Shown here: piece by piece, positions 27,200 through 36,164 of the stretch
Layout: every line of letters begins with the position of its first letter
Position numbering within the stretch: position 1 is the stretch's first letter
Source of the DNA: Dermatophagoides farinae
Taxonomy: Eukaryota; Arthropoda; Arachnida; Sarcoptiformes; Pyroglyphidae
DNA: 64,000 nucleotides
Assembly: GCF_024713945.1 (NCBI RefSeq)
Contig: NW_027461517.1
Span: 310,001-374,000, forward strand
Direction: 5' to 3'
Translations under genes and position numbers: made by a program
The notes under the pieces: model-generated
What the model was told of the DNA's origin: nothing
Database searches by the model: none
What the model saw: the letters and a program-made list of their open reading frames with translations, nothing else

Positions 27200-28720
27200 A
27201 TGCAAGTTACTAAATTTTTGTTCGCTGTAACCTTAACTAGTGCTACCGTTTATAAAATAAGCATTGATGAGAAAGGCAAACTTGCTGAAGTCTTACCAGA
27301 AATTGCCAAACATGCCAGCTCAGTCGACGTTCACCAACGAAACTATTTGACTCACATCGAAAAAGCTACTCACGACATAAGCGCCAAAACTAACGCGTTA
27401 ATCACCGCCATTTTGGACAACACTAAACTTGACGCTAACGAAGATTTAATTAAAGAAGCCAGTTTGAAGACGGCTGCCAGGATTTACAACAACTTGGAAA
27501 ATCTTGAGTTACTGAAAAACTCGCTGCTCAGTTGGTACATTCATTTTTTAAACTCTTCCCATAAACCTCTCAAGTACTTCGATACGGAAAAAAAATTTGT
27601 CACTATCCACGATAAGTACGGAAAGGCAGCTCCTATAACAGAGAACCCCTCAATGATTGCGCAAGAAAATGATACGGTTAGAAGTGCAATGGTAAATGAC
27701 CCAATGTCTCCGTTACCGATTAACACCCATGTAGGCGCTTCCATACCCATTACCGCCCAAGAACCTACAAACCACGAACTGAAAGACGTTGGAGTTCGCG
27801 GTACCCCTGTGCTTGACAACAAAATGTACGAGGCATTCCTCCGCGAGCAAATCAAAGAGGCAATGAACAGATCCACCAACAACATTACTCAGCGCAACGA
27901 CGAAAACTCCAGACATGACTTGCGCGAACAACTGCGAGTAATCATTGACGATCTGAGTAAAACTTCCATGAACGAAAACTTAGAAAAAAACAATATCTTG
28001 CAGAGTGATGGTGAATTCATGCACAACGGAAAAAACAATTTTGGCGTCAAAAACTTCGGAAACTCCTTAGTCAAGGAAATGAAAGAGTTCAAAGACGAAA
28101 TTATTAACGGATACAATGCATCTAAGAACAGCGTAAACCTGCCTGGCTACACGTACACTTTTACTGATATAATTAAAAACGGCCGCCCAGTTTACGGCGA
28201 AAACAAACGCAGCAACTTGCTAATTGAAGAGAACTTCATTGTTCCGGTCGAAAAAGTTAACTACATCATAAACAAACACAAGAGTGGAGATGTCTACCAA
28301 AAACAATACGACATCTTGCCCGGCGCTTTAGCTCACGGCTATCCAGAGGCAGTCCAGATATCTGAAACTCCAATAGTTAACAAAGTTTACTACCCCGAAA
28401 TTGAAAACGTATCAGATGTTATACGTAACAACCTAGAATTTGGCGTGGTAAGAAAGCTTGAAGAAGTTTCGACATCCACTGCTCCTGCCCATATTACCGG
28501 CCCAGCCACAGAAATGCCCGAAGAATGTAATGTTAGTAACGAAGAGATGGATAAAGATGAAAAACTACAAGCTCTTTGTCTGTTTGACTTCATTTTCAAC
28601 AAGTTCAGAGGAAGCTCCACCGCAACTACCGCGCCTGTGTCAACCCAAATCACAACTAGAATCAAAACTGCGGAAACCTCAACGAGCCCATACAATTTAA
28701 GAACGAAAAATAACAATTAA
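27200..28720 (+). CDS. Large secreted protein of unknown function with SPYxLR C-terminal motif
   Basis: 506 residues. Signal peptide MQVTKFLFAVTLTSATVYK. The mature N-terminal 110 residues are helical (HIEKATHDISAKTNALITAI). A long hydrophilic middle with Asn, Lys and Glu runs is likely disordered. A region with LPGYTYTFTDIIKNGRPVYG and NLLIEENFIVPVEKVNYIIN looks more ordered. The C-terminal part is Thr/Ser/Pro rich (STATTAPVSTQITTRIKTAE), as expected for O-glycosylation. The end (STSPYNLRTKNNN) shares SPYxLR with the secreted protein at 25838. I do not recognise the family. Confidence 0.75.
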   Translation: MQVTKFLFAVTLTSATVYKISIDEKGKLAEVLPEIAKHASSVDVHQRNYLTHIEKATHDISAKTNALITAILDNTKLDANEDLIKEASLKTAARIYNNLENLELLKNSLLSWYIHFLNSSHKPLKYFDTEKKFVTIHDKYGKAAPITENPSMIAQENDTVRSAMVNDPMSPLPINTHVGASIPITAQEPTNHELKDVGVRGTPVLDNKMYEAFLREQIKEAMNRSTNNITQRNDENSRHDLREQLRVIIDDLSKTSMNENLEKNNILQSDGEFMHNGKNNFGVKNFGNSLVKEMKEFKDEIINGYNASKNSVNLPGYTYTFTDIIKNGRPVYGENKRSNLLIEENFIVPVEKVNYIINKHKSGDVYQKQYDILPGALAHGYPEAVQISETPIVNKVYYPEIENVSDVIRNNLEFGVVRKLEEVSTSTAPAHITGPATEMPEECNVSNEEMDKDEKLQALCLFDFIFNKFRGSSTATTAPVSTQITTRIKTAETSTSPYNLRTKNNN

Positions 28721-28989
28721 GACTGATAGGCGTTAACCCGCAATTCAGTAAACTTAGAAGTCAAGTATGGGGGCAACAAACCGTTGTCTGTCGACTGACA
28801 AAAATTTTTCGTTTTATTTACGACAGTTATTATAATTAGGTCACACCAAACTGTTTCTGGAACTTACTTACCAAAGATACATTAGCAACATTTTACGAAA
28901 TTTTTTACTTTAAGTGCAAAATTATAGTTCTTAGTATATTTAAATTATTATCTAATATTTTTTTATCCATAGCTTAGCAGTGTTAGAAA

Positions 28990-30351
28990 ATGAGCGAAAG
29001 GTTAGAATGTATTTCAGATTTGATTTTAAACCTACTCGAGATAGTGGTCAAACAAGTATCTACAGACTGTCACGCTCATAAATACTACATCAAATTCCTA
29101 CAACACATCCACAATAAGACGCAAGAGCTCGACAAAAACTACAAAAAGTTGCACAACACCGACACTGTGTTTTACCATGGCTGTGAACAAGACCAATTTT
29201 TCATGGAAGCTTTTATTAACAAAGCTCCGAGCAACTATTTGGCTGCCGCCTATCGAATAGTCCCTTTCGCGTCTGAGTCAAAACTAAATCCCATCAAGAG
29301 ATTTTATTTCAACGAGCCTAGGAACACAAAAAAAATTGACTTCAGTAAGACGAAGGGTGTGCTGTTTATGTTGCACGGATTCGGCTCAAGCTTTTTAAGC
29401 ATAATGAGTCGTTCCACGCTTTATCCAACAGAAATCATCGACTCGCCGGAAATACCTAAAGATTTGACCTCAAAAGTTTTAGAAAAGTCCAAACAGAACA
29501 TCGAAAGCTACACTTTCGAGAGTAGTCTAACGCAAGCCATAGCGAACGAAGGTTATGCTATTTACGGTTTCGATTACGAGAACCACGGGTTAAGCTCGAG
29601 CATGAACGAAGTGCACGCTCACCTACGGTCGTTAGATCTCATCTTTTCAGATGTTATTAATTTCATTCTAGACGTACACGAAATGGAAGATATTCCAGAA
29701 TCCGTTCCTATCTATATTATGGGTCATTCTTTAGGTGGATTAATAGCGTTGTACGTCGTCCGCAAACTACTCGTGATGCAGACAACGCCGCCTAGAAGAA
29801 TCAATTTGACCAAAATAATTTTCCTGACTCCGTTCTTTTCACTGTCGTCGGATACTTTGCCCAGCGACCCAGAAAATAACACCTCGCTAACGAAATTTTA
29901 TACTTCGGTGTCTAATTCGTTTATCAGGTTGTACAATGTGTTCATGTATATGAGCGCCAGAGTCGTCGCCAGCATGCCAGAGTGCTGCTTTAGAAAGCGC
30001 TATCTTTCGATTACCTCGAATGCCGACGAAAAGTTTTCTTACATCTACCCTCTCTTGTCGAAAGACCACCTCTCTGTCAGCAAAAAATTTCCTCTTAACA
30101 CTTGCATCATGGTCACGAACTACGTATCGTCTTTAAATGATAGCCCGCTGCCCTGTTTTATTTCTGTTCACTACTTTGGAGTTAAAAAAGACCATATTGT
30201 AGGCAACAACATTTCGCTCAATTTCGTTAGAAAAATAACGTCAGGTCACGTGGACGTTATTGTGACCGACACTCAAAACCATATTCTTCAACACTCGCCG
30301 GACCTAAAGTATTTCCATAACACTATTAAAAAATTTCTTCAACCTAATTAA
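28990..30351 (+). CDS. Alpha/beta hydrolase (monoacylglycerol lipase / lysophospholipase-like)
   Basis: 453 residues, no signal peptide. The hydrolase core starts near residue 120: GVLFMLHGFGSSF (oxyanion-hole HGFG), GYAIYGFDYENHGLSS, then IYIMGHSLGGLIALYVV with nucleophile Ser at about residue 247. A likely acid is the Asp in GVKKDHIVGN, and a likely His is in NHILQHSP. The HGxG, D-x2-GHG-like turn and GHSLGG pattern is that of the serine aminopeptidase S33 / monoacylglycerol lipase group. Apicomplexa carry a family of such lysophospholipase-like proteins (PST-A in Plasmodium), which is a plausible relative. The N-terminal 110 residues are extra. It follows the secreted cluster but would be cytosolic. 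Confidence 0.85.
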   Translation: MSERLECISDLILNLLEIVVKQVSTDCHAHKYYIKFLQHIHNKTQELDKNYKKLHNTDTVFYHGCEQDQFFMEAFINKAPSNYLAAAYRIVPFASESKLNPIKRFYFNEPRNTKKIDFSKTKGVLFMLHGFGSSFLSIMSRSTLYPTEIIDSPEIPKDLTSKVLEKSKQNIESYTFESSLTQAIANEGYAIYGFDYENHGLSSSMNEVHAHLRSLDLIFSDVINFILDVHEMEDIPESVPIYIMGHSLGGLIALYVVRKLLVMQTTPPRRINLTKIIFLTPFFSLSSDTLPSDPENNTSLTKFYTSVSNSFIRLYNVFMYMSARVVASMPECCFRKRYLSITSNADEKFSYIYPLLSKDHLSVSKKFPLNTCIMVTNYVSSLNDSPLPCFISVHYFGVKKDHIVGNNISLNFVRKITSGHVDVIVTDTQNHILQHSPDLKYFHNTIKKFLQPN

Positions 30352-30466
30352 TTATTTTTTTGCACTTGAGTTCAATAATTCGTAAACATTTAAATATCTT
30401 ACTGCTATATTTTATTAAGACAAATAAAATCTATTTTTATGTAAATTTAAGGTACCACAACAGTAA

Positions 30467-31665
30467 ATGTCGGTCATTCCAAGCCATATCACACACGTCA
30501 CATTTATCAAAGACTCGAACACCGACAGCAAAGATAGGAGATCGTCTGGCATTTTTAGATATTTAAAAAATGCGATCAATATATCTGAGAAGGAACGTTC
30601 CCAAACTGCAGTTATATTTGATATAGACGCAGAAGCTATCAACAGAACTGTACATCCTCTTACTTTTTATATTATTTTTAATGTTTTAAAATACACTAGA
30701 ATTGTTTTTAGTAATTCTGATCAATGTTATGAAACTGAACCGCCTCAAATAAACATTTTCCCCCTTACAAGCATGTTCGAAACGGGCTTTATCGAAATTT
30801 TTGAACCGTGTTCTGACAGTTTAATGCAGCTATTGAAAACTATCCCTGGATCTTCTACGTCTTTATGTCTAATTTTTTCCGCGCTGATTAGAGCTGCCTT
30901 TTATAATTTATGTGGCGATTTCCAGTCGCAGTCGAGTTCAGACGAAACACTAGACCAATACGTTGGCACTTCTGAGTTATCAGATAATGCCAACGAAGAC
31001 GAATGGTTACCGGACAGCGAAACTATCTCGATTTACAAGAATCTGCTTGAAGACTGGTTTTGTGCAGACAACGAACTGTTGCAGCCAACTGTAAGAGCTT
31101 TCAAGTTGAAAAATAAAATGAAACAAAGCATTGTCAACATAGAAATACATAACACCTACGCCTGCAATTCGAAACTCGCCTCCATCTTGTTTACTGAATA
31201 TAAACGACTTGGCTTGGACACGCTTGGCGACTCCGAAGTCATTTTTGCGAAGAACAATAGCATTATCCCCATCAACATTGTAAAAAGCGACTGTTTCATG
31301 AAGAGTTGCAAGCTCGAGGTATTTAACACCAAGAGTGAAGTCTCGAACATCAATTTTATCCATCCGGAAAACAAAGTGCACTGCAAAAACAAACGAGTAG
31401 AGTGCATTTACACAAATCTTTTCAACCTTTGTGATAGAAAAAGCCAGACTCTGATGCTGTGTATTCCTTGTAAGTTTCTACGGATATTTATTTTCAGCAA
31501 ACTGGCTAACAAGTCATTTCAATTTGATAACCTGTTCGTACAAATTAAAAGTGACTGTGGAGTATTTTAAATATCCAGACCTAAATACCGTAAGTTAGTT
31601 ACGTATACCTTCTTTAGATATGTGATCAAATTGATTTTATTACAGATTTAATAATTCTTGTTTAA
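30467..31665 (+). CDS. Arrestin-like-fold protein, possibly RGP1-related (three exons)
   Basis: Exons 30467-31469, 31498-31589 and 31618-31665 join across two 28-nt introns to give 380 residues. Unspliced, the frame ends at 31570 with CKFLRIFIFSKLA, which looks noncoding. Spliced, it continues LCIPSNWLTSHFNLITCSYK, then LKVTVEYF and a short helical end. That is a beta-sandwich pattern (L-x-IP, a polar turn, then Y-x-L-x-V) typical of arrestin C-domains and of RGP1, part of a Rab6-type exchange factor at the Golgi. The preceding NIEIHNTYACNSKLASIL and KSCKLEVFNTKSEVSN also read as beta strands. Family assignment is tentative. Confidence 0.65.
31470..31497 (+). other. 28-nt spliceosomal intron (arrestin-like gene, intron 1)
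   Basis: GTAAGTTTCTACGG to TATTTTCAG. Not a multiple of three; splicing opens a new frame that leads exactly to the next intron. Confidence 0.78.
31590..31617 (+). other. 28-nt spliceosomal intron (arrestin-like gene, intron 2)
   Basis: GTAAGTTAGTTACG to TTCTTTAG, in phase 0. It contains an in-frame TAG, so it must be removed for the frame to continue. Confidence 0.75.
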
Positions 31666-31728
31666 TTGCAGGAAAAAAATCTTTATTTTGAAATTTGTAG
31701 AACCATAGAAAGTATTTAAGAATGGGTA

Positions 31729-32835
31729 ATGATACAAAATATTGAGGGCAGCAATGTAGAAAACATGTCTTCACTTGAATCAGACCAAAGAGTTAATGAG
31801 ATTTATATACAGGACCGAAATCCAGTAAATTTAAATTATTACCCTGAGTACAAAGAAAGTCAGACTTTCCCTGACTTTCAGAAAATCCCTCAAATAACCA
31901 AAGACCCCCAATATGAACAATACAACATACCAGGAAATTTAAACAAAATGAAGTACGAAATCGTTAATGAAGCTGTAAAGAAGTTCAACCAGATCAAACT
32001 CATGAGCACACCAATTCCACCAGGACCTATTTTTTTGGCTATTCCAGACCTTATGCGGCACGTTCCTTTCCACAACATTAATTTAACCACAGCAAGCGCG
32101 AACCCAAATGTCTTAACGAACTTAAAATCGCCTAATACGTTTGTTCCAAGTTCTCCTTGGTACATGCATGACGAACCCAGGTCTGCCATTATCAGATGGT
32201 TTTTGGCTTTTTCAAACACCCGAATTAGCAGTTTGAGCATTACCAAATATGTCTTTGCATTAATTCGCAAACTTTATTTGTATGATATTCAAGACCAAGA
32301 ACGAGTATTGTTAGACCAAACTCAACAAATGATATATTTGTCGAACCGGGCGAAAAAACTTCAAACTGTTGTGCCGCAGTTTTACAAAGCCAATAAAACG
32401 CCTCCAAACTTTAATAACAGTCTTCTTTACTTTTCCGCTTTTGCGCCTTTTTCCGATAAAGCATTCTACAAAAACTTTTTCGACGACTTGTTTCATGTCA
32501 ACAAGACGCTAAAACCCGTTTACGATACCGCCGATTACTGGTATATTTTACAGAAAAATTTACAAACAACTGTGGCAACTAAAAATCTTTCTAACATGAC
32601 TCTGCTGCCTACTTGCATAGAGTTAGACTATTACTCTTCTACTGTAGTAGGGTTAGTTTCGCTCATTTTTAAATATTACGTCGATGCCATCATTAACGTA
32701 ATAATTAGACGATCACAAAAAACTCAGAACGACAACGTATTGACTATTACAAAGATTTATGAAGCAGCCTTGCTAATAAAATCATTTTCGTTCCCAGGAT
32801 CCCGCTTACACCAAAAATACAGCGGCAGTTTTTAA
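31729..32835 (+). CDS. Protein of unknown function
   Basis: 368 residues starting MIQNIEGSNVENMSSLESDQ. The first 80 residues are hydrophilic and Pro/Tyr/Gln rich, so probably disordered. A compact segment follows (PIPPGPIFLAIPDLMRHVPF), and then mainly helical sequence (IIRWFLAFSNTRISSLSITK, YFSAFAPFSDKAFYKNFF), ending with hydrophobic helices that do not read as clear membrane segments. No signal peptide. I do not recognise it. The gene lies between two genes on the same strand. Confidence 0.6.
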   Translation: MIQNIEGSNVENMSSLESDQRVNEIYIQDRNPVNLNYYPEYKESQTFPDFQKIPQITKDPQYEQYNIPGNLNKMKYEIVNEAVKKFNQIKLMSTPIPPGPIFLAIPDLMRHVPFHNINLTTASANPNVLTNLKSPNTFVPSSPWYMHDEPRSAIIRWFLAFSNTRISSLSITKYVFALIRKLYLYDIQDQERVLLDQTQQMIYLSNRAKKLQTVVPQFYKANKTPPNFNNSLLYFSAFAPFSDKAFYKNFFDDLFHVNKTLKPVYDTADYWYILQKNLQTTVATKNLSNMTLLPTCIELDYYSSTVVGLVSLIFKYYVDAIINVIIRRSQKTQNDNVLTITKIYEAALLIKSFSFPGSRLHQKYSGSF

Positions 32836-32988
32836 ACAAGCAAAAATCAAATTAATTTCCCGAGCTGTTAATAAAATCAAATTATTAAATTTTGCTCGCG
32901 GACCAGCTATTGAATGATTACGAAATCCTCGTGTATATTACTCCATTTTTAATATATTTGTACGATATTGTTTTTACTTACGTTTAAC

Positions 32989-34638
32989 ATGAGGTTTACA
33001 CGCTCTTTTCAAGATATTTTCCATCGATCTGTGGTTCTAGCAGACACTGTGCATAGATCTGCCAAAGTGGGCTTTGAACTAGGAACCGTTTTAGTTACGC
33101 ACTGTTTTAGCACACCAGTATCTTTTTTTAACAATTTCTTAGCGAAAAATAACTCTGTCTTACCAGTATCTGAGGAGTCCGTCCGGAACGAATCAAAACA
33201 CAGATATTCTCCGTCCAATCATAGTTTACGATTTAAATTATTTCGTACAGCCCTGGGAAGTTGGGGTGGACCTGGCATTAAATTTTTACAATGGGCTAGC
33301 GTTCGCAGCGACCTCTTCAATTCTGATGAAATAAAAGCTTTGGAAAAATTCCACATGCACAATTCATCTGATCCTTTTCCGTTCATTTACTACAAATGTT
33401 GTGAAGCATATGGAAAAGCGACACAACTTGAAGATTTAAAACAACATAAAAAAAAACTTGCTGATATCTCTCTATTTGGAAGAATTCGAAATAGCACGTT
33501 TACATCCTACGTTTATTCACAACCTTTTTTCAAAAAATCTCAACGTATAATCGCAAAGTTTGAACTAAGGTCTATAACAAACAAACTTTTTCGGAGGCAC
33601 AGTGAACCAAAACCGCCGCTAGTTTGCTGCTCGTCCATATCAGCAGGTTCTATTGCCAGTGTAAATAAATTACTGCTTCCAAATGAAAAAAAAGGCTATG
33701 AAGAATACATTTTCAAATGTATTACTAATGACGTGTTGACTTTTGCCAAGCGAGATTTACTGATTTTTCAAACGATCACCGACATAGCAGATTATTTTTA
33801 CCGTAAATACTCCGATAGCTTTGAGGTGAAAGTAGCTGCAGACCTGTTTAGCGCTGCGTTGCAGGCAGAACTAGATTTTGAGCACGAAACTCAGAACTTG
33901 ATCAAGTTCAACCAAAATTTCCGCTCTGTCAGAAGAATAATTAAAAACTACTTGTTTGGTTACAGAGTAAAATTCCCTAGCCACGTATCCAGTTGGTGTA
34001 GCAAAAACTGGATGGTTCAGAAATACGTAAAAGGCGATGTTTTAAGCGGCTTTTACGATAACTTAAACTCCAAGTCAAAGCAGAAAATAGCAAAAGCATT
34101 GGCACACACTTATTTCACTATGTTGTTTCAAGACAACTTCATTCATGCCGACCTTCATCCTGGAAACATAATCGTCAAACATCGCTCGAGGCTCGGTAAT
34201 TTTTTCCCTTTAAAATTTTACCTCATCGACACAGGTTATACCATCACGCTAAGCCCGAAAAATCGGTTCTGCTTTTTTTTAATTATGAAAAATCTGATCG
34301 AACAGAATTTTCATTTAATAGGTAAATACATGGTGATTCACTCTTCTGTTAACTCGTCTCAACAGAGTGAAAATTTCATTCAGGATGTCGAGCACCTTTT
34401 GAATGAAAAGCTAGAAACTCATCAACACAAATATCAAACCAACATTTGCGATTTAAACCTAGTAGATTGCGTCTTTGGCATGTTAAAATTCGCCATAAAA
34501 AATAATGTATCTCTTTCTTCTGAACTGGTAAACGTGGGTTTATCTTTCACGGTCATTGAGGGTATTTGTAGATCTATGTTTAAAAGAATATATTTGTTCC
34601 CTATTGCAGCATCGTTAATTAGTAGAAATTACAAATAA
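32989..34638 (+). CDS. ABC1/UbiB/COQ8-family atypical kinase (ADCK2-like)
   Basis: 549 residues from ATG 32989. The first 40 residues are basic and hydroxylated (MRFTRSFQDIFHRSVVLADT), consistent with mitochondrial import. Family motifs: GPGIKFLQWASVRSDLF at the KxGQ-helix, CSSISAGSIASVNK at the Ala-rich loop, DFEHETQNLIKFNQNF, MVQKYVKGD, FIHADLHPGNIIVK (catalytic loop) and FYLIDTGYTI (metal site). UbiB/COQ8 proteins support ubiquinone synthesis and lipid handling in mitochondria and plastids. QWASxRxDLF resembles ADCK2. Oddities: KxGQ reads KFLQ, the loop has a Gly in the Ala-rich position, and the metal-site DFG is DTG, so activity may be altered. Confidence 0.88.
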   Translation: MRFTRSFQDIFHRSVVLADTVHRSAKVGFELGTVLVTHCFSTPVSFFNNFLAKNNSVLPVSEESVRNESKHRYSPSNHSLRFKLFRTALGSWGGPGIKFLQWASVRSDLFNSDEIKALEKFHMHNSSDPFPFIYYKCCEAYGKATQLEDLKQHKKKLADISLFGRIRNSTFTSYVYSQPFFKKSQRIIAKFELRSITNKLFRRHSEPKPPLVCCSSISAGSIASVNKLLLPNEKKGYEEYIFKCITNDVLTFAKRDLLIFQTITDIADYFYRKYSDSFEVKVAADLFSAALQAELDFEHETQNLIKFNQNFRSVRRIIKNYLFGYRVKFPSHVSSWCSKNWMVQKYVKGDVLSGFYDNLNSKSKQKIAKALAHTYFTMLFQDNFIHADLHPGNIIVKHRSRLGNFFPLKFYLIDTGYTITLSPKNRFCFFLIMKNLIEQNFHLIGKYMVIHSSVNSSQQSENFIQDVEHLLNEKLETHQHKYQTNICDLNLVDCVFGMLKFAIKNNVSLSSELVNVGLSFTVIEGICRSMFKRIYLFPIAASLISRNYK

Positions 34639-34650
34639 GCGTCAACGTGA

Positions 34651-35019
34651 TTATTCAAGCAAGATTTTTTTAGCTTGAACAATTAAAGAAGCCAAATAGT
34701 TTGAGCCTGAAAGTTTTTGAAATTCGTTTAACTTACCTCCAGTGTCAGGATGGTTTTTTTTCATCAGATGGTAGTAGTTTTTCATAATAGTTGATCTGTT
34801 AGCAAAACTTGACACGTTCAAAATCCTCAAAGCTGTTTGGTAATTCATTTCATTATTTTGATTTATTCCAGTAATAAAAAAGCGGCTAAATAAATTGTTT
34901 CTACCGCTATTGAACCTCGACTTTGACTTATTTAAACAGAATATTTTCACAGCAGAACAAATACCAAAAGCTGTAATTAGAGCAGCCTGCGTTTTGCTTA
35001 ACTGCAAGTTTAAATTCAT
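34651..35019 (-). CDS. PAM18: Mitochondrial import motor J-protein Pam18/Tim14 (two exons)
   Basis: Exons 34737-35019 and 34651-34706 join across a 30-nt intron to give 112 residues. A single N-terminal membrane segment (AALITAFGICSAVKIFCLN) precedes a short linker and a compact J-domain: MNYQTALRILNVSSFANRST, IMKNYYHLMKKNHPDTGG and then SNYLASLIVQAKKILLE. The HPD motif is intact. Only the spliced form gives HPD-TGGS-NYLAS, matching the Tim14 pattern HPDKGGSPYIAAKINEAK. Pam18 stimulates mtHsp70 at the TIM23 translocase in the inner membrane. The intron is a multiple of three without a stop, so an unspliced reading looks open but inserts ten extra residues. Confidence 0.9.
   Translation of the reverse strand: MNLNLQLSKTQAALITAFGICSAVKIFCLNKSKSRFNSGRNNLFSRFFITGINQNNEMNYQTALRILNVSSFANRSTIMKNYYHLMKKNHPDTGGKLNEFQKLSGSNYLASLIVQAKKILLE
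34707..34736 (-). other. 30-nt in-frame spliceosomal intron (Pam18)
   Basis: On the minus strand GTAAGTTAAACG to AAACTTTCAG. It has no in-frame stop and is a multiple of three, so only family comparison shows it: removal joins HPDTGG to SNYLAS. Confidence 0.8.
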
Positions 35020-35102
35020 TGAAAAATTATTGCTTATTTTATATTATTATTTAGAACCCAAATTCAAGTCACATGATGCAGTGTTTCTCAGATCAATAGT
35101 TT

Positions 35103-36043
35103 ATGAAACTAAAATATTTTCAAAAATCCAAAAAATCAGAAGGTAGCTATAATTCGCACAAACTTCGAGGTAAGTAGGGTATAAATTTAACTTCCTTATA
35201 GATTTAGAACTGCTACAGTTGCGAATTACTTTTTTGATGACGCAATGTGAAGCTGAAGCAGCAGCCAACGATGAGTTAAAACAAATAGAGCAGTAAGTTA
35301 CACGTTAATTTTTTATTGATAGTCTTGAAGCAGCTATTTATGCTCAAATTATTGAAATTAAAAAAAAAATTGCTGACAAACATACCGAACAATGTACAAA
35401 TGGAAATAATATAAAAGTGATAACGCTGACGTACGACATAAAGAACTTGATTGATGTTGCAAAAAACAACGCTAAATTGTTCACAGAGTTCAAAAAGTCC
35501 GTGACTGATGAAGAATTAAAAACTGAACTCGACATAGAAAATAGAACTAACTTAATCAATTTGCAAATCAAAGAGTGCGAAATGCTCTGTGATTCCTCCG
35601 CTGACTATTCCATAGAAATAGTAAAAACATTGACAGATTTCATCAGTCAGATGAACTACATGAATATAAAACCTAACAAACACTTTGCGAACAGCGATCA
35701 TAAATGGGCAAAAAAGACAGAAACCGAACTTGAAACATTAAAAAATTGGAAACAACGTGACGAGGAAATCAATGCTCAGATTCTCAAGGCTGGAGAGCAG
35801 TTAGATAACATCGAGAATATATTTGTCTCGATCGAAAAACATTCCAGCGAGCAAGCCAAGCTTGTAGCGCAAGCAAGCACCAAATCCGAACTTGTTTCAG
35901 CCAAGCTTTTAGATTTAGAGCACAAATTAGATAAATTAATACTGTCTTATAGAACGTTCAACTTCACACTCAAGTTTTTGCTAAGCGTGATTATTATTAT
36001 TATTGCGAATTCTTGCGCAAAGCTCATTTCAAAGCATTTTTAA
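35103..36043 (+). CDS. Tail-anchored coiled-coil protein, possibly SNARE-like (three exons)
   Basis: Exons 35103-35169, 35202-35292 and 35323-36043 join across introns of 32 and 30 nt to give 292 residues. An in-frame TAG lies two codons before the chosen ATG. The protein is coiled-coil through most of its length (LTYDIKNLIDVAKNNAKLF, ELVSAKLLDLEHKLDKLIL), with one C-terminal membrane segment (LKFLLSVIIIIIANSCAKL) and only a few residues after it. This is the layout of a tail-anchored SNARE or SNARE-like protein such as Sec20 or Use1. I cannot see a conserved SNARE zero layer (Gln/Arg) that would settle the group. Confidence 0.7.
35170..35201 (+). other. 32-nt spliceosomal intron (tail-anchored protein gene, intron 1)
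   Basis: GTAAGTAGGGTA to CTTCCTTATAG, phase 1. Contains in-frame stops. Confidence 0.8.
35293..35322 (+). other. 30-nt spliceosomal intron (tail-anchored protein gene, intron 2)
   Basis: GTAAGTTACACG to TTTATTGATAG, phase 2. Joins KQIEHLEAAI in one frame. Confidence 0.82.
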
Positions 36044-36164
36044 TACAAACTAATAAGTTTCATGTATATATTAGATAAGTGGATAAAAGACAAGAATAAA
36101 TTACTACTTCAATAGATCTATAAGAAAAAAGTGTTCAACTCCAATTAAAGTTTACATTATTGGA

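Noticed and set aside
28721-28989. Search for tRNA or small RNA in this and other gaps (26869-27199, 38790-39075, 56983-57254)
   Set aside because: No cloverleaf with a T-loop GTTCRA-type sequence and no other convincing RNA signature was seen by eye.
31498-31570. End of the arrestin-like gene read in the unspliced frame
   Set aside because: Two 28-nt segments with perfect intron ends explain the region better and give a beta-strand-like end.
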